Assembly: GCA_963729195.1 (NCBI GenBank)
Contig: CAVSNF010000025.1
Span: 62,001-126,000, forward strand
Direction: 5' to 3'
DNA: 64,000 nt
Source of the DNA: CAVPTL01 sp963729195
GTDB taxonomy: Bacteria; Actinomycetota; Thermoleophilia; Gaiellales; JAICJC01
A program made the position numbers and the translations under genes. This document shows positions 35,787 through 45,278 of the stretch, piece after piece. Positions within the stretch are counted from its first letter, which is position 1. The number at the start of each line of letters is the position of its first letter. The notes beneath the pieces are model-generated. The model had not been told where the DNA came from and ran no database searches. It worked only from the letters and a program-made list of their open reading frames with translations.

Positions 35787-38090
35787 GTGCCCAAGCCTCC
35801 CAAACTCTCGAAAAAGGCGTTGCGACGCCTTCGTGAGTCCTCCCCGCCTGAGGACGTGCCCCCTGTCGACGAGGTCGTTGCCGAAGACCCGCCCGCCCCC
35901 GCACCGCAGCCGGAAGCCACCGCCCTGGTGACCGCCGGCAACGTCCACACCGCCGCTCCCGCGATCCTGGCAGCCCTCTCCGACAGCCTCGGCTGGGCGC
36001 TGGGCGCGCTTTGGACTGTCGACCGTGATCACGACCGGCTGCAGTGCGCGTCGGTATGGCATGCCGAGGGCATCGACGCCACCGCATTCGAGGAGGCGTC
36101 GCGGTCGACCACCTTCACCATCGGCTCCGGCATCCCCGGCCGCGCGTGGGCCGAGGGCGGCCCGATCTGGATCGACGACGTGGCCGCCATGGGCCGCTCC
36201 GACCGCATCCGCAACACCGCAGACATCGGCCTGCACGCCGCCTTTGCGCTGCCGATCGTGCTCGAGGGAGGCGTGCTTGGGGTGATCGAGTTCTTCAGCC
36301 GCTCTCCCCGAAAGCACGACGCAGCGCTTCTGAAACTGATGGGCGCGGTCGGAAACCAGCTCGCCCAGTTCATGCAGCGGATCCAGATCGAACGCGACGT
36401 GCACGACTCAGAGCAGCGGTTCCACGCACTGGCCGCCGGCCCCGTCGGTCTGTGGCATACCGGCCCGGCCGGCGAGACGCTGTTTGTGAATCCCGCCATG
36501 TGCGACATGCTCGGCGTGGAGGCCCAGGTCGACCTGGCCGCATCCAGCATCGCCGAGTTCGTCGACCTGGAGCAGATCGAGCCGGGTCAGAGCCGCGAGA
36601 TCGAACTCACCGGCCGCGACGGCCGCAAGCGACACGCGATCATGTCCGAGGCCCCGCTCCACGGCGCAGATGGGCACTCGCACGGCAGTTTGCTCTCGTT
36701 CGTGGACACCACCCCGCTGCGCACCGCCACCGACCGGCTCGACTTTCTCGCCCGCAACGATCAGCTCACCGAGCTGCCCAACCTGGCGCTGTTCACCGAG
36801 CATCTCGAGCTGGCGCTGCACCGGGCGGCGCGCTACGGCACCGCCGCAGCGGTGATCTTCATCGACATCGACGAGTTCGGGCTGGTCAACGAAGGGCTCG
36901 GCCGTGAGGTGGGCGATGAGTTGCTGCGGCGTGTGGCCGAGCGGCTGCGGGCGGTGACTCGCAAGGCCGACGTGGTGGGACGGCAGTCGGGCGACGAGTT
37001 CCTGGTGCTGCTGGCCGACATGCAGACCGGTGAGGGCGATCCGGGCGCCAAGGTGCGCGACGTCAGCGAGCTGACCGACGCTGTCGCCGGCCACATCCGC
37101 CACTCCCTGCAGACGCCGTTCACGATCCACGGTCACGAGGTGTACGTCGGCGTATCGACCGGCGTGGCCGCCTATCCCGCCCACGGCGATGAGGCCGGCA
37201 CGCTGATCAACCTGGCGGCTACGGCTATGACCGAGGCCCGGGCTCACGGCCGCGGCGGCGGTGTGGCTCGAAAGCACGCTGCATCCGACCAGCTGAAGCT
37301 GACCACCCGCCTTCGCCACGCCGTCAACCACAACGAGTTCGTGCTGCACTACCAGCCGGTGTGTGACATCTCCCGCGGCTTGATCATCGGCGTGGAGGCG
37401 CTGATCCGGTGGATGGATCCCGAACGCGGCCTGGTGTACCCGGGCGAGTTCATCCACCTCGCCGAGCGCACCGGCATGATCAACCAGATCTCCGACTGGG
37501 TGGTAACCGAAGCTTGCCGCCAATCACGAGCGTGGCGCGACCAGGGCGTGCGGGTCGGTGTGTCGGTCAACCTGCCGCCGATCCTGTGGCAGCCGGCGAT
37601 GGTCGGGCGGCTTCGCAACGAGGTGTCAAACGCGGGCCTGAAGCCGAACGAGTTCATGATCGAGATCACCGAGTCGGCCATCATGTCTGACCCCGACCGC
37701 TCCCAGAAGATTCTGCACGAGCTCTCCAACGACGGCTTCAGGCTGGCGATCGACGACTTCGGCACCGGCTACTCGTCACTTTCGCGGCTTCGCCAGATGC
37801 CGGTCTCGGCACTCAAGATCGACCGCTCGTTCATCACCGACCTGCCCGGCGATCAGGACGCAGAGACGGTGGTCAAGACGATCATCCAGCTGGCCGCCAA
37901 CCTCGGTCTGGTGGCGCTGGCGGAGGGCATCGAGACCGAAGCGCAGCTGCAGTTTCTGACCGCCCACGGCTGCCACCTCGGCCAGGGCTTTCTGCTCAGC
38001 GAAGGGGTCAGCGGCGACCAGATCCCCGAGATCTACCACCGGTTCGAACGAAACCGCGACGCCGCCGGCTCAGTCTCGGCCTCAAGCTAG
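35787..38090 (+). CDS. GAF-PAS-GGDEF-EAL cyclic-di-GMP protein
   Basis: 767 residues from GTG 35787. A Pro-rich leader is followed by a GAF domain (residues about 50-210), a PAS domain (about 212-300), a GGDEF domain with SGDEF at 401-405, and an EAL domain. The EAL motifs are intact: EAL at 537, the ITES region, DDFGTGYS from 656 and EGIE from 713, so phosphodiesterase activity is expected. SGDEF keeps Gly-Asp-Glu-Phe and could still make cyclic-di-GMP. There is no membrane helix; GAF/PAS sense a small ligand in the cytoplasm. Its stop shares CTAG with the convergent CocE gene's stop. Confidence 0.95.
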   Translation: MPKPPKLSKKALRRLRESSPPEDVPPVDEVVAEDPPAPAPQPEATALVTAGNVHTAAPAILAALSDSLGWALGALWTVDRDHDRLQCASVWHAEGIDATAFEEASRSTTFTIGSGIPGRAWAEGGPIWIDDVAAMGRSDRIRNTADIGLHAAFALPIVLEGGVLGVIEFFSRSPRKHDAALLKLMGAVGNQLAQFMQRIQIERDVHDSEQRFHALAAGPVGLWHTGPAGETLFVNPAMCDMLGVEAQVDLAASSIAEFVDLEQIEPGQSREIELTGRDGRKRHAIMSEAPLHGADGHSHGSLLSFVDTTPLRTATDRLDFLARNDQLTELPNLALFTEHLELALHRAARYGTAAAVIFIDIDEFGLVNEGLGREVGDELLRRVAERLRAVTRKADVVGRQSGDEFLVLLADMQTGEGDPGAKVRDVSELTDAVAGHIRHSLQTPFTIHGHEVYVGVSTGVAAYPAHGDEAGTLINLAATAMTEARAHGRGGGVARKHAASDQLKLTTRLRHAVNHNEFVLHYQPVCDISRGLIIGVEALIRWMDPERGLVYPGEFIHLAERTGMINQISDWVVTEACRQSRAWRDQGVRVGVSVNLPPILWQPAMVGRLRNEVSNAGLKPNEFMIEITESAIMSDPDRSQKILHELSNDGFRLAIDDFGTGYSSLSRLRQMPVSALKIDRSFITDLPGDQDAETVVKTIIQLAANLGLVALAEGIETEAQLQFLTAHGCHLGQGFLLSEGVSGDQIPEIYHRFERNRDAAGSVSASS

Positions 38091-40102
38091 ACCAGATCGC
38101 GCGGAAACTCCGACGTCCACGTGTTGGCAAACGCGCAAGCGTCGCCTTCATACGCCAGCAGCGTCGTGATCACCCGAAACGTGGTGGCGTCGCAGGTCAT
38201 GATGCTGTCGGACTCCCACCGGATCCGCCAATCGCCTCGTGCCTGGCTGCCGGTCATGCGGCAGCGCACCTCGGCCGACAGCGGATCGCCTTCGACGATC
38301 TCAAACGTGGTGTGATTGGTATCGCCGTATTCCAGGCCGTTCGGTAGCCGGGTAACGCCGCCCACATCCCAGTCGTAGACGAGTCGCTGGCGGCCGGTGG
38401 CGAGGTCACGGGTGAGGTCACGGCCGGCCGGGCCCGAGCTGAGCAGCTGGGTGGGCAGCGGCGGGGATTCCTCCGGCTCGCCGAATGGGGCCAGGTCGCC
38501 GTCGGCCGGCTTGGGCGCCCGGATCGGGAGGCTGAGGCGGCTGGAGCCGGCAAAGATGGTGAGCGTCGCGGCCTCGGGCGACGGCCAGGCCCAGGGCCAG
38601 TAGGTGGGCGACACACCCACCCGGATGCGGTTGCCCGCCGCGAAGGCGTGACCACACACGTCGAGGCGCACCTTTACCTGGTAGCGCTTGCCCGGCTCCA
38701 GCGGCTCGGGGAACTCGTCGGAGTCGCGGTGGGTGAGATTCTGAAGCGCGCGCGTGACCAGCGTCGAGGAACCGTCGGGCGCGACCTCGCACAGCCGCAC
38801 CACCACCAGGGCGTTGGGACGATCGCTGGTCAGCTCCAGGGTCACCTCGGGGTAGCCCAGGATCTCGAACCGTTCTGCGAGCGGGTCGGACTCGAAGGTC
38901 ACGCTCATGCCGTCCATCGGTCGCTGATCGCCGGGCCAGTCGGCCGGCTCACCGTAGGGACACCACGATCCCGCGTCCCATCCGGCGGTCTGAATGCCCT
39001 TGATCGGCACCGCCACCTCGGGCCCCGGCTCGAGGTCGATGCGCCCCAGGTTGAGCGCGTACTCAAGCGGGGCTGCGGCCACCGGCGGCCACTGCGACTC
39101 GGCCACCCAACGACCCGGGATCTCGGAGTAACACACCGCCGGCGGCAGCGGCTCCTGGATCCAGGCGCGCAGCATCGGCTCGGCCATGATGCCGGTGTCG
39201 ATGCCCTTGAGCCAGTGGTCGAACCAGCGGGTCATCTCCTGCAGGAAGCCGATGGTGGGCTCGGGCGGCCCCGACTGCGGCCAGGCGTGTGTCCACGGGC
39301 CGATCAAGCCTTTGCGGGGTCCGGGCAGGCCTTCCAGCAATCGCGGGATGGCGTTGGGGTAGCCGTCCGCCCAGCCGCCGACCGCGTACACCGCGGCTTC
39401 GATGTCGGAGTAGTCCTCACACACCGAGCCCTGTTTCCAGTAGGCGTCGCGGCGCTGGTGCCCCAGCCAGTGGTCGATGAACGGCGGAGAGTCGCGCATC
39501 CGCTCCAGCCACATCTCGCGCCAGCGGTCGCCGACGATCTCGGGATCGGGCGGCCGAGCATTCCACGCGAACATCGACGCCGCCCACTGCAACATGTCCG
39601 AGCCGATGCAGCCGCCGTCATAGTGGACGTCGTCGGCGTAGCGATCGTCGGTCGAGCACAGGGTGACGATGGCCTTGAGCGCCGGCGGTCGATGGGACGC
39701 CACCTGGAGTCCGTTGAACCCACTCCACGAGATGCCGATCATGCCCACCGCGCCGGTGCACCACGGCTGCTCTGCCAGCCAGGCGATCACCTCGCACGCG
39801 TCTGACTGTTCTTGGGGCAGGTACTCGTCCTCGAGGATGCCGTCGGACTCACCGGTGCCGCGCTGGTCGACGCGCACCGTGGCATAGCCCTGACCGGCAA
39901 GGTAGGGAAAGTGGCGCGCGTCCCGTGGGGCGGTGCCGTCGTTCAGCCGGTAGGGCAGGTATTCGAGGATCGCGGGCACCGGGTCGGTATCGGCGTCCTC
40001 GGGCAGCCAGATGCGAGCGGCCAGCCGAGTGCCGTCCGAGAGGGTGATCCACACCGTCTCGAGCGTGCGGATCGTGCGCGGATAGTCGGATACGAGACGC
40101 AT
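38087..40102 (-). CDS. CocE/NonD family hydrolase (X-Pro dipeptidyl-peptidase-like)
   Basis: 671 residues. The alpha/beta-hydrolase domain has the nucleophile elbow GISWSG (Ser127), the Asp of GGWADGYPN (Asp246) and the His of GPWTHAWP (His272). Before it is the conserved RVDQRGTGESDG. The C-terminal jelly-roll domain (VTLELTSDRPNALVVVRLCEVAPDG) is typical of CocE and X-Pro peptidases. Family members cut esters or peptides, often beta-lactam or cocaine-like esters. There is no signal peptide. Start ATG 40102. Confidence 0.93.
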   Translation of the reverse strand: MRLVSDYPRTIRTLETVWITLSDGTRLAARIWLPEDADTDPVPAILEYLPYRLNDGTAPRDARHFPYLAGQGYATVRVDQRGTGESDGILEDEYLPQEQSDACEVIAWLAEQPWCTGAVGMIGISWSGFNGLQVASHRPPALKAIVTLCSTDDRYADDVHYDGGCIGSDMLQWAASMFAWNARPPDPEIVGDRWREMWLERMRDSPPFIDHWLGHQRRDAYWKQGSVCEDYSDIEAAVYAVGGWADGYPNAIPRLLEGLPGPRKGLIGPWTHAWPQSGPPEPTIGFLQEMTRWFDHWLKGIDTGIMAEPMLRAWIQEPLPPAVCYSEIPGRWVAESQWPPVAAAPLEYALNLGRIDLEPGPEVAVPIKGIQTAGWDAGSWCPYGEPADWPGDQRPMDGMSVTFESDPLAERFEILGYPEVTLELTSDRPNALVVVRLCEVAPDGSSTLVTRALQNLTHRDSDEFPEPLEPGKRYQVKVRLDVCGHAFAAGNRIRVGVSPTYWPWAWPSPEAATLTIFAGSSRLSLPIRAPKPADGDLAPFGEPEESPPLPTQLLSSGPAGRDLTRDLATGRQRLVYDWDVGGVTRLPNGLEYGDTNHTTFEIVEGDPLSAEVRCRMTGSQARGDWRIRWESDSIMTCDATTFRVITTLLAYEGDACAFANTWTSEFPRDLV

Positions 40103-40142
40103 CCGCGCAAACGCTACCGGTTCGCGGAGGCGCGGTGCGCGA

Positions 40143-41312
40143 CTACCAGCGCGACCCGCGGCCGCGACGAGACGTGTATACCAGCCGCGGCGCGGCGATC
40201 TTCATGCCGGTCTCCTTGAACTCATCGGAGAGCTCGAGGTTGGCGGCGATCCGGCTGACGTCGACCTGCTGCTCCTGCAGCACCAGCGTGACGCCGGTAC
40301 CGGAGCGGCCGGCGCGACCGGTGCGCCCGACACGATGGATGTAGCCCTTGTTGTCCTCGGGCGGATCGAAGTTGATCACCGTGGCGATCTTGTCCAGGTC
40401 GAGCCCACGGGCGGCCACGTCGGTGGCAACCAGGGTGCGCACCTGCCCCGAGTCGAACTTCTTGAGCGCCCGCTCACGCGCATTCTGGGTGAGGTCGCCG
40501 TGCATCGCGACGGCATCCAGGTCGTGGCGGCGAAGCTTTTGCACCAGCCGGTCGGCGCCGTGCTTGGTGCGGACGAAGACGAGTGCCGGCTCGTCGTCGA
40601 CTTTGAGCAGTTCGACCAGGGTGGTCACCTTGTTCTCGTGGGTGACCGAGACGAACCGGTGGTCAACTTCCTCGATCGTCTGAGGATCGCTGGCCCGCTC
40701 GTGCTTGGCGGCGTCGGTGGTGTAGGCGCGTGCCAGCCGGCCCACTTCACCGTCCAGCGTGGCCGAGAAGAACATCGTCTGGCGACCCTGGGGCAGCCGC
40801 TTCACAATCTTGTCGACCTGCGGCTGAAAGCCCATGTCGAGCATCCGGTCGGCCTCGTCCAGTACCAGGATGCGAACCTCGGCCAGCGAGATGCTGCGCC
40901 GCTGGCACAGATCCTCGAGCCGCCCGGGGGTGGCCACCAGCACCTGAGCGCCGTTGACCTTCTTGGCCTGTTCGCCGATGGAGACGCCGCCGTAGGCAGC
41001 CGCGACGCGCAGGCCGCGGGCCTTGGCGATCGCGGACGTCTCGGCCGCCACCTGAGCGGCCAGCTCGCGCGTCGGCACCAGGATCAGCGCTGCCGGGCTG
41101 GGAGCGTCGGGTGCGAGCTGCTCCACTACCGGAATCGCAAAGGCAAGCGTCTTGCCCGAGCCGGTCGGCGACTTGGCCAGAATGTCCTGGCCGTTGATGG
41201 CGTCAGGAATCACCTGGCTCTGAATCTCGAAGGGAGCGGCCATGCCGCGCGCCTCCAGAGCGTCTGCCACCACGTCGGACACGCCGAGGGATCGGAAGGT
41301 TTGGGACTGCAT
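40143..41312 (-). CDS. DEAD-box RNA helicase
   Basis: 389 residues from ATG 41312 behind AGGAGA. Motifs in order: the Q motif (FEIQSQVIP), Walker A SPTGSGKT (48-55), PTRELAAQ, GGVSIGEQ, TPGR, DEAD (152-155), SAT, then in domain 2 LVATDVAARGLD and HRVGRTGRAG. A short basic tail ends GRGSRW. It would unwind RNA duplexes in ribosome assembly or mRNA turnover, often in the cold. The preceding 300 bases may form an untranslated leader. Confidence 0.96.
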   Translation of the reverse strand: MQSQTFRSLGVSDVVADALEARGMAAPFEIQSQVIPDAINGQDILAKSPTGSGKTLAFAIPVVEQLAPDAPSPAALILVPTRELAAQVAAETSAIAKARGLRVAAAYGGVSIGEQAKKVNGAQVLVATPGRLEDLCQRRSISLAEVRILVLDEADRMLDMGFQPQVDKIVKRLPQGRQTMFFSATLDGEVGRLARAYTTDAAKHERASDPQTIEEVDHRFVSVTHENKVTTLVELLKVDDEPALVFVRTKHGADRLVQKLRRHDLDAVAMHGDLTQNARERALKKFDSGQVRTLVATDVAARGLDLDKIATVINFDPPEDNKGYIHRVGRTGRAGRSGTGVTLVLQEQQVDVSRIAANLELSDEFKETGMKIAAPRLVYTSRRGRGSRW

Positions 41313-41621
41313 TGGTTGTAACTCTCCTTGGCGACCCTGTGGTCGCTTCGCGTCAGTTGAGGAATCAACTTGCCTCACACCGAGCGAAGAAAGCATCAAC
41401 CTCACGGGGCTTCCAAGCCGGATGCCCGTTGTCACATGATAGCAGGGGGCTTTGTAGCAACCCAAGCGCCCCCCAACCAGGGGGCTAGGCACGGGGTTGC
41501 GCAAGCGGGAGAGTTGACCCATGCCGGCGGTGTTGTGCGCACCATCGGCGGCTCCTGAATCGCGCCCGCCCGAATGGACGTCCACCTTCGGGCGGGCGCG
41601 GAGCCCAGGTTTGGTGCTACC
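41313..41621. other. Intergenic region with a strong hairpin
   Basis: 309 bases upstream of the helicase gene (minus). The first part should carry its promoter and a leader of up to 100 bases. The part near 41561-41600 is a terminator-like hairpin. No gene is visible. Confidence 0.5.
41561..41600 (-). terminator. Strong GC-rich hairpin, likely terminator
   Basis: A 14-bp perfect stem (CGCGCCCGCCCGAA with TTCGGGCGGGCGCG) with a 12-base loop that contains the palindrome TGGACGTCCA. It is 22 bases after the stop of the hypothetical gene 41622-42017 on the minus strand. There is no U-run, so it could also be a transcript stabiliser or dispersed repeat. Confidence 0.6.
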
Positions 41622-42017
41622 TCAGGACGCTTCGGCCATCGGCGACTTGGCCATCGCCATCAGCTCGAGAAAGCAGTCGAGCTCGTCGGCCGACGTGCCC
41701 TCGATGCCGTTCAGTGCGATCTGCAGCTGCAGACCGAACACCGACAGCAGCAGATCGGGGCCGTCTTCGATCGAGAGCGAGAAATCGACGTACTCGTCGC
41801 CGCTCGACTCACCGATCACGCGGTAGTTCCACACGATCGTGAAATCGTGTCGTTCTTGTTCCCAGCCAAACACGCGCAGGCGTTCACCGGCGCGCTCCGA
41901 GTCAGTCGTGGATGACTCCAAGAGGACGTTGACAATGCGACTGACGGCGCCGTCGCTGGTCGTACCTTCGACGGCGTCGGCCACGAGCTGGGACACCAAC
42001 AGTTGGTGCTGTTCCAT
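41622..42017 (-). CDS. Hypothetical protein
   Basis: 131 residues from ATG 42017 behind GGAGCG. The sequence is acidic and has both helices and strands: LLVSQLVADAVEG, AVSRIVNVLLESS, RHDFTIVWNYRVIGES, FSLSIEDGPDLLLSVFGLQLQ, and a helical C-terminus (LDCFLELMAMAKSPM). No family is recognised. It has no signal peptide or membrane segment. A hairpin follows. Confidence 0.65.
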   Translation of the reverse strand: MEQHQLLVSQLVADAVEGTTSDGAVSRIVNVLLESSTTDSERAGERLRVFGWEQERHDFTIVWNYRVIGESSGDEYVDFSLSIEDGPDLLLSVFGLQLQIALNGIEGTSADELDCFLELMAMAKSPMAEAS

Positions 42018-42115
42018 GGGGACGCTCCGTGGGAGTTGGGGGTCAACCCACGATAGTTGCGCTTGTCCCAATCTGAAATACCCGTTTTGGGGATCCTGCA
42101 CCAAAAACTGCCGGC

Positions 42116-43054
42116 TCAGCCCATCGGCGAGAAGTACGACAGGCGCCCCCACGCTCGGTATGCCGCCAATGTCTTTGTGTTTCGGGTCACCCGGAAGTCG
42201 TAGCCCTTGGGGCTGATCGAGTCGAAGTAGTTGACCGACTTCACGTCCGGGTGGGACTGGATCCACTCGGCACCGTCGGCGATCCATCCCGGCGTGCGGG
42301 GATCGTTGGCGGGCGACGCCGTCTCGGGAATCATCATCGGTTTGCCCTGGGCGACGGCGAACTGATAGGCGGCGCCGAAGATCGTTTCCCAATCGCGAAA
42401 CCTGGAACCCGGGAAGTTGTAGCCGTCCGGGCCGACCCAATCGACGTAGTCGGATCCCGGCCAGAAGGTCTGGGCAACGGCCCGCTTGAAGTCGAACGCC
42501 ATCGGCGACCACACGAATCGGACGTTGGCGGCCCCGACCGAGCGAAAGATCGAGTACGTGCGCTTCCAGGCAGCCACCACCTGAGGTGCCGATCCGATGT
42601 AGCGAGGATGACCGACCGGTTGATCGAATTCGAAGAACGGCCGCAGCAGGATCCGGCCGCCGAGCGCCTTCATGTTGGTCGCAGCCGACCGGATCACCGC
42701 ATCCTGCCGGCCGGCGGCAATCGAGGCCGCGTCGGTGGTCTTGGCTGCAGACCACGACAGCAGGACGATGTGGCCCGAGTTGATGATCGGAGCGATCTGC
42801 TGCGCCCAGGCAGCGAACGTCCACGGGATGTACTTGTGCACCGCCGCCAGCTTGCGGCCGAGCGTTGGCTCGAGCGTCTGGTATCCCCCATCCTCATTCG
42901 GGAAGGCACCCCAAAGCACTCCCTGCACCGGTGCGAAGCTGGATCCCAGCGTCACGCTCGACGCTGCCTGGGCCTGGGTGGCACCGGCAGTCACGATTCC
43001 CAACGCGAGAATCATGACTGCAATTCGGGAGTGTGATCTCATCAGTTTTTGCAT
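42116..43054 (-). CDS. Secreted GH26-like glycoside hydrolase (beta-mannanase type)
   Basis: 312 residues from ATG 43054; ATG 43042 is an alternative. A signal peptide (IAVMILALGIVTAGATQAQAA) is followed by a (beta/alpha)8 barrel. The acid-base Glu lies in LLRPFFEFD (GH26 RPxxE) and the nucleophile in MMIPETASP. Also seen: VHKYIPWTF and VDWVGPDGYNF. It would cut mannan or a related plant or microbial glucan outside the cell. No binding module is attached. The catalytic assignment is by motif only. Confidence 0.8.
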   Translation of the reverse strand: MQKLMRSHSRIAVMILALGIVTAGATQAQAASSVTLGSSFAPVQGVLWGAFPNEDGGYQTLEPTLGRKLAAVHKYIPWTFAAWAQQIAPIINSGHIVLLSWSAAKTTDAASIAAGRQDAVIRSAATNMKALGGRILLRPFFEFDQPVGHPRYIGSAPQVVAAWKRTYSIFRSVGAANVRFVWSPMAFDFKRAVAQTFWPGSDYVDWVGPDGYNFPGSRFRDWETIFGAAYQFAVAQGKPMMIPETASPANDPRTPGWIADGAEWIQSHPDVKSVNYFDSISPKGYDFRVTRNTKTLAAYRAWGRLSYFSPMG

Positions 43055-43143
43055 TCGACCAGTTTGATCGATACCTGTGAGCGGCGATCAAGGCTCAGGC
43101 AAGAACTCTGTAAACTCGAGTGCGGCCCACGCCACGCGGTCTT

Positions 43144-43216
43144 GCCGAGGTAGCTCAACTGGCAGAGCACCTGATTTGTAATCAGGCGGTTCGGGGTTCG
43201 AGTCCCCGCCTCGGCT
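43144..43216 (+). tRNA. tRNA-Thr (anticodon TGT)
   Basis: 73 bases. Acceptor stem GCCGAGG pairs with CCTCGGC, discriminator T. D arm GCTCAACTGGCAGAGC, anticodon stem CCTGA/TCAGG with loop TTTGTAA (TGT, reads ACA), and T arm with GTTCGAGTC. CCA is not encoded. A short T-run (TTTCTTTT) follows. It stands alone between the GH26-like and HtrA genes. Confidence 0.97.
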
Positions 43217-43349
43217 TTCTTTTGGGTGTGGACCAGGGGGCCACCTGAGGCGAGCGGGATCGGCCCGGCCTACGGTCGCTTGTGAGACTCCCAAGGAGGC
43301 CCATGTGGGCGATGCTGCGAACGCCCACGACCCGGGACGAGGCTCGGCC

Positions 43350-44426
43350 TTAGGTGGCCGAACCGAGCGTGACCGTGGCCTCGGCGGTCTGGCCGTCACG
43401 GAAGTAGGTCACGGTGACGGTGTCGCCCGGCTTTTTGGTCAGAGTCAGGCTCTCGAGCAGCGTGCCGTTGGCTGTCTGGCCATCCAGCTTGGTGATCACG
43501 TCGCCCACCTGAAGGCCCGCCGATTGGGCCGGCCCGCCGGGCTGAATGGCGTTGATGAAGAGCCCCTCCGGCTTGTCGGCCTGGCTGGCCGCCGACGGGG
43601 GCACCGGCACGGTTCCGACGCCGAAGGAAGAGTGTGTGACCGAGCCGTTGGCGATCAGCTCGTCGGCGATCTGGATCGCATAGGTAACCGGGATGGCGAA
43701 GCCCAGGCCGATGCTGCCGCCCCCGCCGTCGGGAAGCTGCGCTCCCGCGGTGGGCACGCCCACCAGATCATCGCCACAATTCACCAGGGCACCGCCGCTG
43801 TTTCCCGGATTGATGGCTGCGTCGGTCTGAAGCGCCCCCACCAAGAGCGCCTGGCCACCGTTATCACCCGGCACGTGCACGTTGCGATCGAGCGCACTCA
43901 CGATGCCCGAGGTGACGGTACCCGAGAGGCCCAGCGGCGCACCCAGCGCGACCACCGGCTGGCCCACATTCACATCGTCGGACGCCCCCACGCCGATCAC
44001 CTTGAGCGTGAACGGCGGCTTGACCTTGAGCACAGCCAGATCGGTCTGCGGATCTCGTCCGGTGATGACCGCGTCGGCGCTCGTGCCGTCCGAGAACAGC
44101 ACTTTCGTCGAGCCGCCGTCGGCGGCTTGCGAGATGACGTGGTTGTTGGTCAGGATGTAGCCGTCCGACCGGATTACCTCGCCCGATCCGGTACCCGCCC
44201 CGGTGGCGCCGTTGGCGCTGATCGTGACCACCGAGGGCAGCACGTTGTCGGCCACCGACACGACATTGCAACCCGAGCCCGAGGACGAACCAGAGCTATT
44301 GCTCTTGTATAGGTACACAGCGAGGATGACCATCCCGGCGACCAGCACAATCGCGGCCAGGATCAGCCCATAGGGCGAACGTCTCTTGGCCCGACGACCG
44401 GGTTGGTGGCTGATTTCGCTGCCCAA
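43350..44426 (-). CDS. HtrA-like membrane-anchored serine protease with PDZ domain
   Basis: 358 residues. The first codon is TTG 44426 and no strong ribosome site is seen, so the start is uncertain. A basic tail precedes one membrane helix (20-40); a Ser/Gly linker follows. The trypsin-like domain has His in TNNHVIS (H96), Asp in TDLAVLKV (D129) and Ser in GNSGGALVN (S210). The PDZ domain, about 270-355, has GLFINAIQPGGPAQSAGLQVGDVI. It should degrade or refold damaged proteins on the outer side of the membrane. Confidence 0.95.
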   Translation of the reverse strand: MGSEISHQPGRRAKRRSPYGLILAAIVLVAGMVILAVYLYKSNSSGSSSGSGCNVVSVADNVLPSVVTISANGATGAGTGSGEVIRSDGYILTNNHVISQAADGGSTKVLFSDGTSADAVITGRDPQTDLAVLKVKPPFTLKVIGVGASDDVNVGQPVVALGAPLGLSGTVTSGIVSALDRNVHVPGDNGGQALLVGALQTDAAINPGNSGGALVNCGDDLVGVPTAGAQLPDGGGGSIGLGFAIPVTYAIQIADELIANGSVTHSSFGVGTVPVPPSAASQADKPEGLFINAIQPGGPAQSAGLQVGDVITKLDGQTANGTLLESLTLTKKPGDTVTVTYFRDGQTAEATVTLGSAT

Positions 44427-44491
44427 AAGCGCCAGCGAGCCTACACCAAACGACCCCCGCTGACCGAAGCGAGAGGCTACAGTCGGGCGCG

Positions 44492-45256
44492 ATGGTACGC
44501 CCCGCGATCATGGTTACCGGCGCGCTGATGTTGCTCCTCCTCCCAGCCTGTGGGAGCGACGGCGGGTCATCGCCTGCATCGTTGGACGGCACATCGTGGA
44601 GCCTGATTACGGTGGGTGACACGAGTGCTCACCCTGGTGGGATGCTCGGCTTCGACGGGGGCAAGCTGACGGGAGCGACCGGCTGCAACTCGTTCGGCGG
44701 CAGCTACGAACAGTCGGGCGACTCGCTCAAGATCACCCTCGGAGCCACGACCAGGATCGGCTGTCCACCCCCGCTGGATGTGCAGGAGCGGGCGGTGCTT
44801 GAGGCACTCCCCAGTACCGCGGGGTTCACAGAGCAAAGCGGCAAGCTGACGCTGCTCGACGCCTCGGGAGCGCCGCTTCTGACCTACACCCACCTCAGCG
44901 CCTCTGCGCTGGTCGGCACGGCGTGGGAGGTGACCGGCATCAACACCGGCACCGCCGTCAGCTCGCCGATTATCGGCAGCACGGTCACCGCCACGTTCGA
45001 TGACGCCGGCCGGGTCACCGGCACGGCCGGCTGCAACAACTACACGTCCGGCTACACACTCCACGGCGACACGCTGGCGGTCGATCCGGTCGCCTCGACC
45101 AGCATGGCCTGCAACTCGCCGGCCGGCGTGATGGAGCAGGAGACGGCGTTCCTGATGGCGCTCGAACGGTCGACCACGGTCGAGGCGGCCGCGACGGGAT
45201 ACACCTTGCGCGACTCAAGCGGCTCGATCCAGCTGACGCTGAGCGAACCTTCCTGA
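44492..45256 (+). CDS. Lipoprotein with two META domains (HslJ-like)
   Basis: 254 residues from ATG 44492. The signal peptide ends in lipobox LLPAC (Cys20). Two META/HslJ domains follow: SLDGTSWSLITVG to GCNSFGGSYE and RIGCPPPLD, then SALVGTAWEVTGIN to GCNNYTSGYTL and SMACNSPAGVMEQE. Both keep the GCN motif and the paired Cys. The family is linked with heat shock and drug resistance in E. coli, but the mechanism is unknown. It diverges from the protease gene by 65 bases. Confidence 0.92.
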   Translation: MVRPAIMVTGALMLLLLPACGSDGGSSPASLDGTSWSLITVGDTSAHPGGMLGFDGGKLTGATGCNSFGGSYEQSGDSLKITLGATTRIGCPPPLDVQERAVLEALPSTAGFTEQSGKLTLLDASGAPLLTYTHLSASALVGTAWEVTGINTGTAVSSPIIGSTVTATFDDAGRVTGTAGCNNYTSGYTLHGDTLAVDPVASTSMACNSPAGVMEQETAFLMALERSTTVEAAATGYTLRDSSGSIQLTLSEPS

Positions 45257-45278
45257 GCAGCGGGCGGGCAGCGCCCTG

